Assembly: GCA_018661505.1 (NCBI GenBank)
Contig: JABJIE010000026.1
Coordinates: 62,001-126,000 of the forward strand
DNA from: Lentimicrobiaceae bacterium
GTDB taxonomy: Bacteria > Bacteroidota > Bacteroidia > Bacteroidales > F082
Length of the DNA stretch: 64,000 nt
Direction: 5' to 3'
The notes under the pieces were generated by a model that was given only the letters and a program-made list of their open reading frames with translations, searched no databases and was not told the origin of the DNA. This document shows, in pieces, positions 30,464 through 39,939 of the stretch (the first letter of the stretch is position 1; the number at the start of each line of letters is the position of its first letter). The position numbers were made by a program, and so were the translations under genes.

Positions 30464-30566
30464 TCGCAAAGATATACAAATTTCAATGCCAATTTATATA
30501 ACGGTTTAAAATAAAGATTTAAAGTTGGTTATGTTAGTGCACAACGTATTATGCGCTAATTAGAAA

Positions 30567-31307
30567 TTACTCCTCGAAGTTTTTTTCCCTAAGAGTAAAG
30601 TTTTTCCCAAGGTATACTTTTCTCACATGTTCATCCTCTGCCAAGTCTTTTGCAGAACCTGATTTTAAAATAGATCCTTCAAAAAGTAAATATGCTCTAT
30701 CCACAATGGTCAATGTTTCATGAACATTATGATCCGTAATAAGTATTCCTATATTTTTTTTCTTAAGCTTAGATACTATTGTTTGAATATCCTCTACTGC
30801 AATTGGATCCACTCCGGCAAAAGGTTCATCCAATAGAATGAACTTGGGATCTACGGCTAGAGCTCTTGCTATTTCTGTTCTTCGCCGCTCGCCACCAGAG
30901 AGTTGAATACCCATGCTTTTTCTTATACTACTAAGACCAAACTCCTCGAGCAGGTTTTCTAATCTTTCTTCCTGTTGTTGTTTTGTCAGATCCGTAAATT
31001 GCATAACGGCCTTGAGATTATCTTCTATGCTTAAATGTCTAAATACAGATGCCTCCTGAGCCAAGTAACCAATCCCCCTCTGTGCTCTTTTGTACATGGG
31101 CTCATTGGTTATCTCAACATCGTCAAGAAAGACCTGACCTGAAAAAGGTTTAATCAATCCAACAATCATATAAAAGTTAGTGGTTTTTCCTGCACCATTG
31201 GGTCCAAGTAATCCAACAATTTCACCTCTTTTTACTTCCATTGAAACATGATTAACAACTGTACGTTGTTTATATTTCTTTACAAGTTCTCTGGTCCAAA
31301 GTTTCAT
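30567..31307 (-). CDS. lptB: LPS export ABC transporter ATP-binding protein
   Basis: GLLGPNGAGKTTNFYMIVGLI, QLSGGERRRTEIARALA, ILLDEPFAGVDPIAVEDIQ. Confidence 0.95.
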   Translation of the reverse strand: MKLWTRELVKKYKQRTVVNHVSMEVKRGEIVGLLGPNGAGKTTNFYMIVGLIKPFSGQVFLDDVEITNEPMYKRAQRGIGYLAQEASVFRHLSIEDNLKAVMQFTDLTKQQQEERLENLLEEFGLSSIRKSMGIQLSGGERRRTEIARALAVDPKFILLDEPFAGVDPIAVEDIQTIVSKLKKKNIGILITDHNVHETLTIVDRAYLLFEGSILKSGSAKDLAEDEHVRKVYLGKNFTLREKNFEE

Positions 31308-31375
31308 TTATACTTATTGGCTTAATTATCCCTAACTTCAAAAACGTTAGTTGTTGGTTTCAATTATATCTTACA

Positions 31376-32341
31376 TTAAAAAATACCTTCTTTTAAGATA
31401 TCGTGAAGATGAATAACACCACTATAATTATCTCCATCCATTACAGGTAGCTGCGTAATATTATTCTCTCGCATCAACGATAATGCATTTACTATCAATG
31501 AGTCTTTTTCAATACTTAACGGTTCTTTGGTCATAATATCCTTTGCGGTTAGATGCTTATAATCGTCGTGGTTTTCAATCATTCGCCTTAAATCACCATC
31601 TGTTATAACACCTATCATTTTACCATCATCAATTACAGCAGTAGTACCAAGTCTTTTTGAGGATATTTCAATTATTACATTTGTAATGCTTTCATTAATG
31701 TCAACAGCTGGAGCATCATTTTTTGAGCTAAGATCATGGACTCTCATGTACATTTTTTTACCCAGTGAGCCACCGGGGTGATAATTGGCAAAGTCCGTAG
31801 CTGAAAACCCTCTTAATTTTAATAAACAAACTGCCAATGCATCACCCATAACCAACTGAGCAGTGGTACTTGTAGTTGGGGCAAGATTGTTTGGACACGC
31901 TTCTCTATCTACAGTTGTATTCAAAATTAAATCAGAATGTTGAGCCAAATAAGATGTAATATTACCTACCAGAGCTATTATTTTATTTTTTCTAGCTTTT
32001 AATAATGGAACTAAAACCTTAATCTCGGGTGTCTCTCCACTTTTGGAAATAATAATTAATACATCATCAGGCCTAACAATTCCAAGGTCTCCATGTATGG
32101 CATCTGCAGCGTGCATAAATATGGAGGGTGTACCTGTGGAATTAAAGGTAGCTACAATTTTTTGTGCAATTATGGCACTTTTACCAATTCCAGTTACGAT
32201 AACACGGCCTTTAGATTTATAAATAACATTTGCTGATTCAACAAAGTCATCATTAATGGAATCAGCAAGGTTGATTATTGCCTGATATTCATCTTTTATA
32301 ACTGATATGGCTGTTTCTTTTATTTTGCTATTTGTGCTCAA
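31376..32341 (-). CDS. kdsD: KpsF/GutQ-family arabinose-5-phosphate isomerase (SIS + CBS)
   Basis: VTGIGKSAIIAQKIVATFNSTGTPSIFMHAADAIHGDLG; two CBS domains. Confidence 0.94.
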   Translation of the reverse strand: MSTNSKIKETAISVIKDEYQAIINLADSINDDFVESANVIYKSKGRVIVTGIGKSAIIAQKIVATFNSTGTPSIFMHAADAIHGDLGIVRPDDVLIIISKSGETPEIKVLVPLLKARKNKIIALVGNITSYLAQHSDLILNTTVDREACPNNLAPTTSTTAQLVMGDALAVCLLKLRGFSATDFANYHPGGSLGKKMYMRVHDLSSKNDAPAVDINESITNVIIEISSKRLGTTAVIDDGKMIGVITDGDLRRMIENHDDYKHLTAKDIMTKEPLSIEKDSLIVNALSLMRENNITQLPVMDGDNYSGVIHLHDILKEGIF

Positions 32342-32359
32342 TTAAAATTTTGTTAATTA

Positions 32360-32391
32360 TTGTGATTTTGATTTATATATTGTTATATTTG
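32360..32391 (+). promoter_or_regulatory. putative promoter of recQ
   Basis: TTG (32360-32362) - 21 nt - TATATTTG (32384-32391). Confidence 0.45.
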
Positions 32392-32491
32392 TGTTAAGCA
32401 TTAAGATATAGTACAAAAAATCTATTCATTCAATGAATGCATTAAAACAATACTTTGTAAATTCTTACAAAGATATATTTTATCTGACTAA

Positions 32492-34699
32492 TTGATGGGA
32501 ACCACTAATGATATTTATGAGGCCAGAAAAATCCTCAAGGCTTTTTTTGGTTTTTCTAGTTTTAAAGGAGAGCAAGAAGAGATCATCCAAAATGTTATGG
32601 ATGACAAAAACACTTTTGTTGTTATGCCAACAGGAGGAGGCAAGTCTCTATGCTATCAGCTCCCAGCATTGATGAAAGAAGGAACTTCAATAGTAGTTTC
32701 TCCCCTTATTGCACTCATGAAGAATCAGGTCGATATGATTCGGAACTTTGGAACTGAAACTGGTATTGCTCATGTAATGAATTCATCTCTTTCAAAAGCA
32801 GAAATTAAACAAGTAAGAGACGATCTAACAGTGGGTAAAACAAAGCTGCTTTATATGGCGCCAGAGTCTCTGACCAAAGAAGAGAATGTAGTTTTTCTGA
32901 AAAAAATCAAAGTATCATTTTTTGCCATAGATGAAGCACATTGTATTTCCGAGTGGGGTCATGATTTCAGACCTGAATACAGAAAGCTAAGGTCAATTAT
33001 TAATTCCATAAACCCTAATTTGCCTACTATAGCATTAACTGCCACAGCAACACTAAAAGTTCAAGAAGATATTCTTAAAAACCTTGAGATATCAGATGCT
33101 GATGTTTATAAGGCATCTTTTGATAGAGAAAATCTTTATTACGAAGTAAGACCAAAAACAAAAGATGTAATTAAGGATATCATCAAATACATAAAAACTC
33201 AACCTAATAAGTCAGGTATTGTTTATTGCCTAAGTAGAAAAAAAGTAGAAGAAATAGCTGAATCACTTGTTGTAAATGGTATAAGGGCTCTGCCCTATCA
33301 TGCTGGGCTTGATGCTTCCACAAGGCGGAATAATCAAGATATGTTTCTCATGGAAGAGGTTGAAGTTATTGTTGCAACAATAGCATTTGGCATGGGTATT
33401 GACAAACCGGATATTCGATTTGTAATTCATCATGATATTCCAAAAAGTATTGAGGGATATTACCAAGAGACAGGTAGAGGTGGAAGAGATGGCAGAGAAG
33501 GTAATTGTATTACATTTTATTCGTATGATGACATTCAAAAATTAGAAAAATTCATGAAGGATAAACCTGTTGCAGAGCAGGAAATTGCAAAAGAATTACT
33601 TTTTGAAACTGTTGCATATGCAGAATCATCAGTTTGTCGGCATAAGCTTTTACTACATTATTTTGGTGAAGGATATACCAAAGAAAGTTGTGGGGCTTGT
33701 GACAACTGCCTTAATCCCAAAGAAAAATTTGAAGGTAAGGAGCATATTATACTGATGTTGAAAACAGTATTGGATTTAAAGGAGCAATTTAAGATTAAAA
33801 TTATAAGCGAAATACTTGCAGGCAAAAAGAGCGGTGATGTAAAATCCATTAAACTTGATAAACTTCCACTATTCGGAGCAGGGAAACAACATGACGAAAA
33901 GTATTGGGTAATGGTTATCCGTCAAGGGTTGATTCATAAATTAGTGGAAAAGGAAATTGAAAACTATGGTATCATAAAGTTAACTGATAAGGGCAAGGAT
34001 TATATTAATAACCCTTATAGTATTTTAATCGCTAAAGATCACGATTATGAGCATAATGATGATGATGATATAATACTCAAAGGTGGTGGTCAAAGGCAAA
34101 GTGGTGCTGATAAAGTGCTTTTTTCTTTGCTGAAGGATCTTCGAAAAGATATCTCAAGAAATGAAAACCTTCCTCCCTTTGTTATTTTCCAGGATCCATC
34201 GTTGGAGGATATGACCATACAATATCCTATAAGTGAAGATGAGCTACAACAAATTTCTGGAGTAGGTGCAGGAAAAGCTGCAAAATATGGTAAACCATTT
34301 CTGGATCTAATATCCAACTATGTTGAAGAGAATGAAATAACTCGCCCAAACGATATGGTAATAAAATCGGTTGTGAACAAATCCGGTTTAAAAGTTTATA
34401 TAATTCAGTCAATTGACAGAAAAAGGCCGCTCGATGATATTGCACATTCGAAAAATTTATCACTCGATGCTGCACTAAAGGAAATTGAACTAATAGTTTC
34501 ATCCGGAACTAAACTTGATATAAGTTATTATATCGATGAAAAAGTTGATGAATATCATCAAGAAGAAATATTCGATTATTTTGCAGAAGCAGAAACAGAC
34601 AGTATTCAAGATGCTCTTGATGAACTGGGAGAACCAGAATTTAGTGAAGAAGAAGTGAGGCTAATGCGAATTAAATTCTTATCTGAAGTGGGGAACTAA
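32492..34699 (+). CDS. recQ: ATP-dependent DNA helicase RecQ
   Basis: MPTGGGKSLCYQLPAL, DEAHCISEWGHDFRPEY, QETGRGGRDG, Zn CxxxxxxCGxCDNC, HRDC-like C-terminus. ATG at 32495 also possible. Confidence 0.96.
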   Translation: MMGTTNDIYEARKILKAFFGFSSFKGEQEEIIQNVMDDKNTFVVMPTGGGKSLCYQLPALMKEGTSIVVSPLIALMKNQVDMIRNFGTETGIAHVMNSSLSKAEIKQVRDDLTVGKTKLLYMAPESLTKEENVVFLKKIKVSFFAIDEAHCISEWGHDFRPEYRKLRSIINSINPNLPTIALTATATLKVQEDILKNLEISDADVYKASFDRENLYYEVRPKTKDVIKDIIKYIKTQPNKSGIVYCLSRKKVEEIAESLVVNGIRALPYHAGLDASTRRNNQDMFLMEEVEVIVATIAFGMGIDKPDIRFVIHHDIPKSIEGYYQETGRGGRDGREGNCITFYSYDDIQKLEKFMKDKPVAEQEIAKELLFETVAYAESSVCRHKLLLHYFGEGYTKESCGACDNCLNPKEKFEGKEHIILMLKTVLDLKEQFKIKIISEILAGKKSGDVKSIKLDKLPLFGAGKQHDEKYWVMVIRQGLIHKLVEKEIENYGIIKLTDKGKDYINNPYSILIAKDHDYEHNDDDDIILKGGGQRQSGADKVLFSLLKDLRKDISRNENLPPFVIFQDPSLEDMTIQYPISEDELQQISGVGAGKAAKYGKPFLDLISNYVEENEITRPNDMVIKSVVNKSGLKVYIIQSIDRKRPLDDIAHSKNLSLDAALKEIELIVSSGTKLDISYYIDEKVDEYHQEEIFDYFAEAETDSIQDALDELGEPEFSEEEVRLMRIKFLSEVGN

Positions 34700-34700
34700 A

Positions 34701-35159
34701 ATGAAAAATTGGTTAACACTTACCTTTATAGTAGCCACAATGAGTGCATGCTATAATATTAATGAAAAGGAAATAATTATACCTGAAAAATTACTTTCCA
34801 AAAATGAGCTTGCTTCCATTATGACTGAAATGCAAATAGCTGAAGCAAGCTTTGTTGTTAATAGCGATGTAAGATTTGAATTGTCAATGAAACCTAATTA
34901 TTATGATGCTATTCTCATTCATTATGATATTACTCTTGATGAGATAAGAGATAATATTAACTACTATCAATCATCACATGATGATATGACGGAAATATAC
35001 GAAACGATTTTAGCAAACCTTAGTAAACTTGAAAGTGATGTTGAATATCAAATTAAGGAAATGGATTTGGCAAAGGATAGTACCCTAATGAATTCCGATA
35101 CCATGACCATTGACACAGTTATAATACCAGTTGATGAAATAATTATTGATAATAAATAA
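34701..35159 (+). CDS. DUF4296-like lipoprotein
   Basis: Short lipoprotein (ATMSACY), LLSKNELASIMTEMQIAEA...YYDAILIHYDIT typical of Bacteroidota DUF4296. Confidence 0.75.
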   Translation: MKNWLTLTFIVATMSACYNINEKEIIIPEKLLSKNELASIMTEMQIAEASFVVNSDVRFELSMKPNYYDAILIHYDITLDEIRDNINYYQSSHDDMTEIYETILANLSKLESDVEYQIKEMDLAKDSTLMNSDTMTIDTVIIPVDEIIIDNK

Positions 35160-35163
35160 AGGT

Positions 35164-35562
35164 CTAACGAGAAAATAATGCTGTTCTGGATTCACTTTCT
35201 ATACCATTTATCAATTCAAAACTGAACTCTAACTTCTTACTGTTAACATAAATTCCTGATCCACTAACTGTATATTCTGAACCTAGGTCTTGCAATTCTA
35301 TCACCAGTGAGTTACCAATTACCAATGCTGATGCCGATGTGCCCAGATTTGCAAAATTAGTCATGATAATTTCTGACGAATTTGAAGGCTTTGCAATAAT
35401 GGTTACATCATAGTTTATTCTTGCAGGTTGATCATTAACACTCCATGTGCCAACATATTGTTGAATATAATCATCCTCTTCCATCAAGTCATCATCTGTA
35501 CATGAGCTAATGCTCAATGTGAATATTGCAATTAACATAGGGTATAAATACTTAATTATCAT
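35164..35562 (-). CDS. hypothetical lipoprotein
   Basis: Signal plus lipobox LSISSCTDDD; ORF continuous. Confidence 0.7.
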   Translation of the reverse strand: MIIKYLYPMLIAIFTLSISSCTDDDLMEEDDYIQQYVGTWSVNDQPARINYDVTIIAKPSNSSEIIMTNFANLGTSASALVIGNSLVIELQDLGSEYTVSGSGIYVNSKKLEFSFELINGIESESRTALFSR

Positions 35563-35574
35563 ATGAGGTAATAT

Positions 35575-36375
35575 TTAATGTAATACAGATATTTTAGATG
35601 TAGAAATAACTCTGCCATTTGAAAATACTCTTAGCAAATAGTATCCACTATTAATTCCATCAACCCTTAAGTCAATGGAAATGTTTCCTTTTTTATAACT
35701 AATAGGTTTTGTACATTTTATTTCCCTGCCCATAAAATCACTGATGGTAACAAAAATATCTGCGTTATTTTTTAAGTCCAAATTAACTTTGGCTTCACTA
35801 ACGATGGGGTTTGGGAAAACTTTTACATCACCCTGTAATTCAGATGTTTCACCAACGCCAACTAAAGTACCACCTGCTGCTATAACCGCATTTGTAATAG
35901 TCTCTTCATCTGGATACCAAACATACGGATCAAAAATATTATGATCCGGAGTTATTATTATTACCGTAGGATAGGATTGAATATCATAAAGCTGATAAAC
36001 CAAATTACCACCACCTTGGGTACCGCTAACCGAAGGAAAGGTTAAACCAAAAATAGAATCAAATTCTCGAACACCCTGATTATCATTACCCCAATTTATT
36101 CCCAAAAAATATGTATTCCCTTGATTTTCCCCAAAATTTTCATAACATGCTTGAAAATCATCGGCATAATCCTGACAAGGTCCGCAGGTGGTTGAGAAAA
36201 AATCTATGACAACTATTTTATTTTCATCATCAAGCAGTGGAAAAAGCCAAATTGGTTCACCAAATATTGTTTTTACATGAAAGTTTTCAGCAACCGTTAG
36301 TGTAGTTTGAGCATTGGCATAAGATGCCAAGGTAATAAACATAGTTAAAAGAGTAATTTTTCTAAAAAAAGTCAT
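35575..36375 (-). CDS. secreted thioredoxin-like protein with T9SS C-terminal sorting domain
   Basis: Signal peptide; FFSTTCGPCQDYADDF (CxxC); C-terminal VFPNPIVSEAKVNLDLKNNADIFVTISDFMGREI...ISVLH. Confidence 0.88.
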   Translation of the reverse strand: MTFFRKITLLTMFITLASYANAQTTLTVAENFHVKTIFGEPIWLFPLLDDENKIVVIDFFSTTCGPCQDYADDFQACYENFGENQGNTYFLGINWGNDNQGVREFDSIFGLTFPSVSGTQGGGNLVYQLYDIQSYPTVIIITPDHNIFDPYVWYPDEETITNAVIAAGGTLVGVGETSELQGDVKVFPNPIVSEAKVNLDLKNNADIFVTISDFMGREIKCTKPISYKKGNISIDLRVDGINSGYYLLRVFSNGRVISTSKISVLH

Positions 36376-36378
36376 TAT

Positions 36379-36581
36379 TTAGCCTTTTATTATTGCATTA
36401 TAAATATTATCGGTAAGCCTGCGTACGACAACCATGAATAAGCATCCAAACTTATCATATTGACGTATTATATTTTCAAGAAAGGATGCTCTCTTATCAA
36501 GTTCAAGTAAAAATTTTGGCTTCCCATACGGGATGATCTGCCAGCCGCCAGTATAATTACAGAACAACTTTTCTTCAGCGT
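36379..36581 (-). pseudogene. MobA-like nucleotidyltransferase remnant, frameshifted and truncated
   Basis: Frame A (ORF 36468..36668): SCSVIILAAGRSSRMGS; frame B (ORF 36379..36645): KPKFLLELDKRASFLENIIRQYDKFGC. Joined across ~36517-36521 they give the classic LAAGxSxRMGxPKxLL N-terminus. Confidence 0.78.
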
Positions 36582-36622
36582 CCAACTTTTTAAAATATAA
36601 TTTATAGTCTTTGATAGTAAGT

Positions 36623-37531
36623 CTAATATCCTGAACCGGCTCCACCTATTTGCTCGATTGGATGCCATGTAGTCTTAATTTCTTGTAAGTCTCTTATTTT
36701 ATAAGGATTCTGAGCTTTAACCGAGAACCAATCAGATTTCCAATAAAATACTCTTTTCATATTTTCGGAAGCATTAATCTGAATGTTTTTTAATTCTTCT
36801 TTATCAGTTCTTGAATATATAATGGCATTTACATCCATATGAGAAGAAAAATGGCCAGCCAGCTCCTTTGCATTTCCTGTAAGTATATTAATTACACCAC
36901 CCGGAACATCAGAAGAATTTATTACTTCCGCAAAAGTAACAGAGCAAAGTGGCTTACTTTCGGACGCTAACACTACACAAGTGTTGCCGCCTGCTACTAC
37001 TGGTGCAATAACTGAAACCAGACCAATAAGTGAATTTTCTTCAGGAGCTATTATGGCAACCACACCCATTGGTTCACAAACCGAAAAGTTATAATATGAA
37101 GAGGAAACAGGATTTACGGAACTAAATATTTGTTGATATTTATCACACCATCCCGCATAATAAATTAGCCTATCTATAGAATTGTTCACTTCTTTTTCCG
37201 CTTTGGCAGATGTTGAGCCTTGAATCTTGAGTTCTTCAATAAATTGTGCTCTTCTTCCTTCGAGTATCTCCCCAAGCCTGTATAATATCTGACTTCTGTT
37301 GAAAGCAGTTCGTGCTGACCAGCCTACGGAAGCGCTTCTTGCTGCCACCACTGCATTTCTAAAGTCTTTGCGAGAACTTAGGCAGATATTTCCCAATATG
37401 TTCCCTTTACTATCAAGTGGATTATAATATCTCCCTGATTCTGTTCGAGGAAATTTACCTCCAATGTAAATCTTATATGTTTTCAAGATTTCCAATCTCT
37501 TTTCATTCTTATATTTTACACCTTTCGACAT
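36623..37531 (-). CDS. aldehyde-dehydrogenase-like protein lacking the catalytic domain (pseudoenzyme)
   Basis: ALDH N-terminal NAD-binding fold (YIGGKFPRTESGRYYNPLD..., GVVAIIAPEENSLIGLVSVIAPVVAGGNTCVV) ends before a GxxC catalytic loop. Confidence 0.85.
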   Translation of the reverse strand: MSKGVKYKNEKRLEILKTYKIYIGGKFPRTESGRYYNPLDSKGNILGNICLSSRKDFRNAVVAARSASVGWSARTAFNRSQILYRLGEILEGRRAQFIEELKIQGSTSAKAEKEVNNSIDRLIYYAGWCDKYQQIFSSVNPVSSSYYNFSVCEPMGVVAIIAPEENSLIGLVSVIAPVVAGGNTCVVLASESKPLCSVTFAEVINSSDVPGGVINILTGNAKELAGHFSSHMDVNAIIYSRTDKEELKNIQINASENMKRVFYWKSDWFSVKAQNPYKIRDLQEIKTTWHPIEQIGGAGSGY

Positions 37532-37543
37532 ACTGTTTTACCT

Positions 37544-39004
37544 TTATTTTAAATTTAAATATGCAGCCAGTCCATGTAGTCCGCCTTCTCTTCCAAGTCC
37601 GCTTTCCTTGTACCCTCCGAAAGGAGAAGCAGGATCAAACTTATTATAGGTATTTGCCCATATTACACCTGCTTGTAATTGATGGGTAAGATTAAATATT
37701 TTCGATCCTTTGTCGGTCCATACACCAGCCGATAGACCGTAGGGAGTATTGTTGGCTTTACTGATCACTTCTTCAATAGTTCGAAATGTTTGAATGGCAA
37801 GCACCGGACCAAATATTTCTTCTTGGGCAATTGTATGCGATTGTGAAACATTTAAAAAAAGTGTTGGCTTGCACCAATTTCCCTTACTAGGAAGGGTACA
37901 GGAACTTTGGTACATAAGTGCTCCTTCTTGCTTTCCAATTTCGATGTAGTCATTTATTGTTTTCAATTGTTCTTTGGAATTGATTGCCCCTACATCTGTA
38001 TTTTTATCCAGGGGATCACCAACAATAAGGCTCTCCAATCTATGTTTTAGCTTTTTTACTACAGTTTCGAATATTGACTCTTGAACGAACAATCTTGATC
38101 CTGCACAACATACATGACCCTGATTAAAATAAATACCATTCACAATTCCTTCCACTGCCTGATCAATTGCTGCATCTTCAAAAATGATATTGGCTGCCTT
38201 ACCTCCAAGTTCGAGTGTAACTTTTTTTTGTGTTCCGGCAACAGTCTTATTAATGATCTTACCTACTTGAGTAGATCCGGTGAAGGCAATTTTATTAATT
38301 TCAGGATGATTCACAATTGCGGCTCCAGTTTCTCCGGCACCAGTAATAATATTCACAACACCATCAGGCAATCCTGAATCCTGAATTAATTCTGCTAATT
38401 TTAAAGCTGTAAGAGGAGTGGTCTCCGCAGGTTTTAGTATCACTGTGTTTCCCGTTGCTAAAGCCGGTGCTATTTTCCATGATGCCATTAGTAATGGAAA
38501 ATTCCATGGAATAATTTGTCCGACAACGCCCAAGGGTTGAGGATTTTTGTTAGGGAAAGCATATTCCAGTTTGTCTGCCCAGCCAGCATGGTAGAAGAAA
38601 TGATTTGCGGCTAGTGGTATATCTATATCTCTTGACTCCCGAATAGGTTTACCACCATCCAACGACTCTATTATTGCAAACTCTTTAGCCCTTTCCTGTA
38701 TCATCCGCGCAATGCGATAAATATATTTTGCCCGTTCAAGAGCGGGCATTACAGACCATACATTTTCATAAGCGCTACGGGCAGCATTCACTGCTTTATT
38801 AACATCTTCTATTGTACCTTCAGCAACTTCAGCCAGTTTTACTTCCGTGGCAGGATTTATGGTAGCAAAATATTTTCCTTTAACCGGCTTAACAAACTTT
38901 CCATTAATGAAATGTTCGTAGCGTTTTTTTAGCTGAATATGATCTGTACTTTCCGGTGCCGGAGAAAGATTCCAGCTACTTTCTGATTTATCTTTAGTTT
39001 TCAT
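37544..39004 (-). CDS. aldehyde dehydrogenase family protein (full-length)
   Basis: IPWNFPLLMASWKIAPALATGNT, FTGSTQVGK, ELGGKAANIIF, GHVCCAGSRLFVQ. ATG at 39004 chosen instead of ORF-track start 39133, which overlaps deoC by >100 nt. Confidence 0.93.
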   Translation of the reverse strand: MKTKDKSESSWNLSPAPESTDHIQLKKRYEHFINGKFVKPVKGKYFATINPATEVKLAEVAEGTIEDVNKAVNAARSAYENVWSVMPALERAKYIYRIARMIQERAKEFAIIESLDGGKPIRESRDIDIPLAANHFFYHAGWADKLEYAFPNKNPQPLGVVGQIIPWNFPLLMASWKIAPALATGNTVILKPAETTPLTALKLAELIQDSGLPDGVVNIITGAGETGAAIVNHPEINKIAFTGSTQVGKIINKTVAGTQKKVTLELGGKAANIIFEDAAIDQAVEGIVNGIYFNQGHVCCAGSRLFVQESIFETVVKKLKHRLESLIVGDPLDKNTDVGAINSKEQLKTINDYIEIGKQEGALMYQSSCTLPSKGNWCKPTLFLNVSQSHTIAQEEIFGPVLAIQTFRTIEEVISKANNTPYGLSAGVWTDKGSKIFNLTHQLQAGVIWANTYNKFDPASPFGGYKESGLGREGGLHGLAAYLNLK

Positions 39005-39012
39005 TGCCTTTT

Positions 39013-39939
39013 TTAGTCTATTGAAAAATAATCGTTCGACTGGTATCTTCCTGTTCTCAATTTCACAATTTGTTTCAACACATCGTTGGCTAAGCTGCTT
39101 GCTCCAAATCTGAACCATCGATTGGTTAACCAAGCATCTCCTAAAACCTCCTTTACCATTATCAAATAGTGTAAGGCCAATTTTGAGTTAGATATTCCTC
39201 CAGCTGGCTTCATGCCAACCATAATTCCGGTTTTTTCATGATAATCCCGAATTGCTTCAAGCATTATAAGAGTTACGGGTAGTGTCGCTGCAGGTTTGAT
39301 CTTACCGGTTGATGTTTTTATGAAATCTGCTCCTGCATGCATAGCAATATCACTTGCTCTCCGAACTTTGTCGAGTGCTCCCAATTCTCCTGTCTCCAGT
39401 ATTACTTTTAGTCTAACATCATTACAAATATTCTTAATAGATGCAATCTCATCAAAAACATAGTTGTAGTCACCCGAATGGAATCTGCCTCTGGAAATAA
39501 CCATGTCGACTTCGTCGGCCCCTTGATCAATAGCAAATTGTGTGTCGGCTATCTTTACTTTTAACGGAGTTTGTCCGGCTGGAAATGCAGTAGCAACTGA
39601 TGCCACTTTTATGTCTGTCCCGATTAATTCCTTTTTTGCAACACTTACCAGTGATGGGTATACACAAACAGCAGCAACTGTTGGCAGACCAGGAACAGAA
39701 TCATGTAAGTGTCTTGCTTTGTAGCACATCTGTTTTACTTTACCTTGCGTATCTGCACCCTCTAAGGTGGTGAGGTCGATCATGCTTAGAACCATGCTTA
39801 GCCCAGCTTCTTTAGCTTCATTTTTAATACTTCGCTTGGTGAATCTACTAACGCGCTCCTCAGTTCCAACTTGATCGATAAGTGGCGTATTTCTAAAATC
39901 AGGAATTATTATCTCGTTATTATTTATTATGGTTGTCAA
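39013..39939 (-). CDS. deoC: deoxyribose-phosphate aldolase
   Basis: LTTLEGADTQGKV, EVDMVISRG, KVILETGEL, ADFIKTSTGK, GMKPAGGI motifs. Confidence 0.94.
   Translation of the reverse strand: MTTIINNNEIIIPDFRNTPLIDQVGTEERVSRFTKRSIKNEAKEAGLSMVLSMIDLTTLEGADTQGKVKQMCYKARHLHDSVPGLPTVAAVCVYPSLVSVAKKELIGTDIKVASVATAFPAGQTPLKVKIADTQFAIDQGADEVDMVISRGRFHSGDYNYVFDEIASIKNICNDVRLKVILETGELGALDKVRRASDIAMHAGADFIKTSTGKIKPAATLPVTLIMLEAIRDYHEKTGIMVGMKPAGGISNSKLALHYLIMVKEVLGDAWLTNRWFRFGASSLANDVLKQIVKLRTGRYQSNDYFSID

Noticed and set aside
33263-34502. Antisense ORFs inside recQ (33263..33538, 34090..34317, 34227..34502 and similar)
   Set aside because: Shadow ORFs opposite a strongly supported gene, with low-complexity or implausible peptides and no upstream signals.
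36379-36645. 88-aa ORF as a genuine protein
   Set aside because: Its N-terminal part is an out-of-frame reading of a LAAGxSxRMG motif. It is better explained as the second half of a frameshifted nucleotidyltransferase remnant.
39005-39133. ORF-track N-terminal extension of the ALDH
   Set aside because: It overlaps the conserved deoC 3' end. ATG at 39004 sits just after the deoC stop and matches the ALDH family better.
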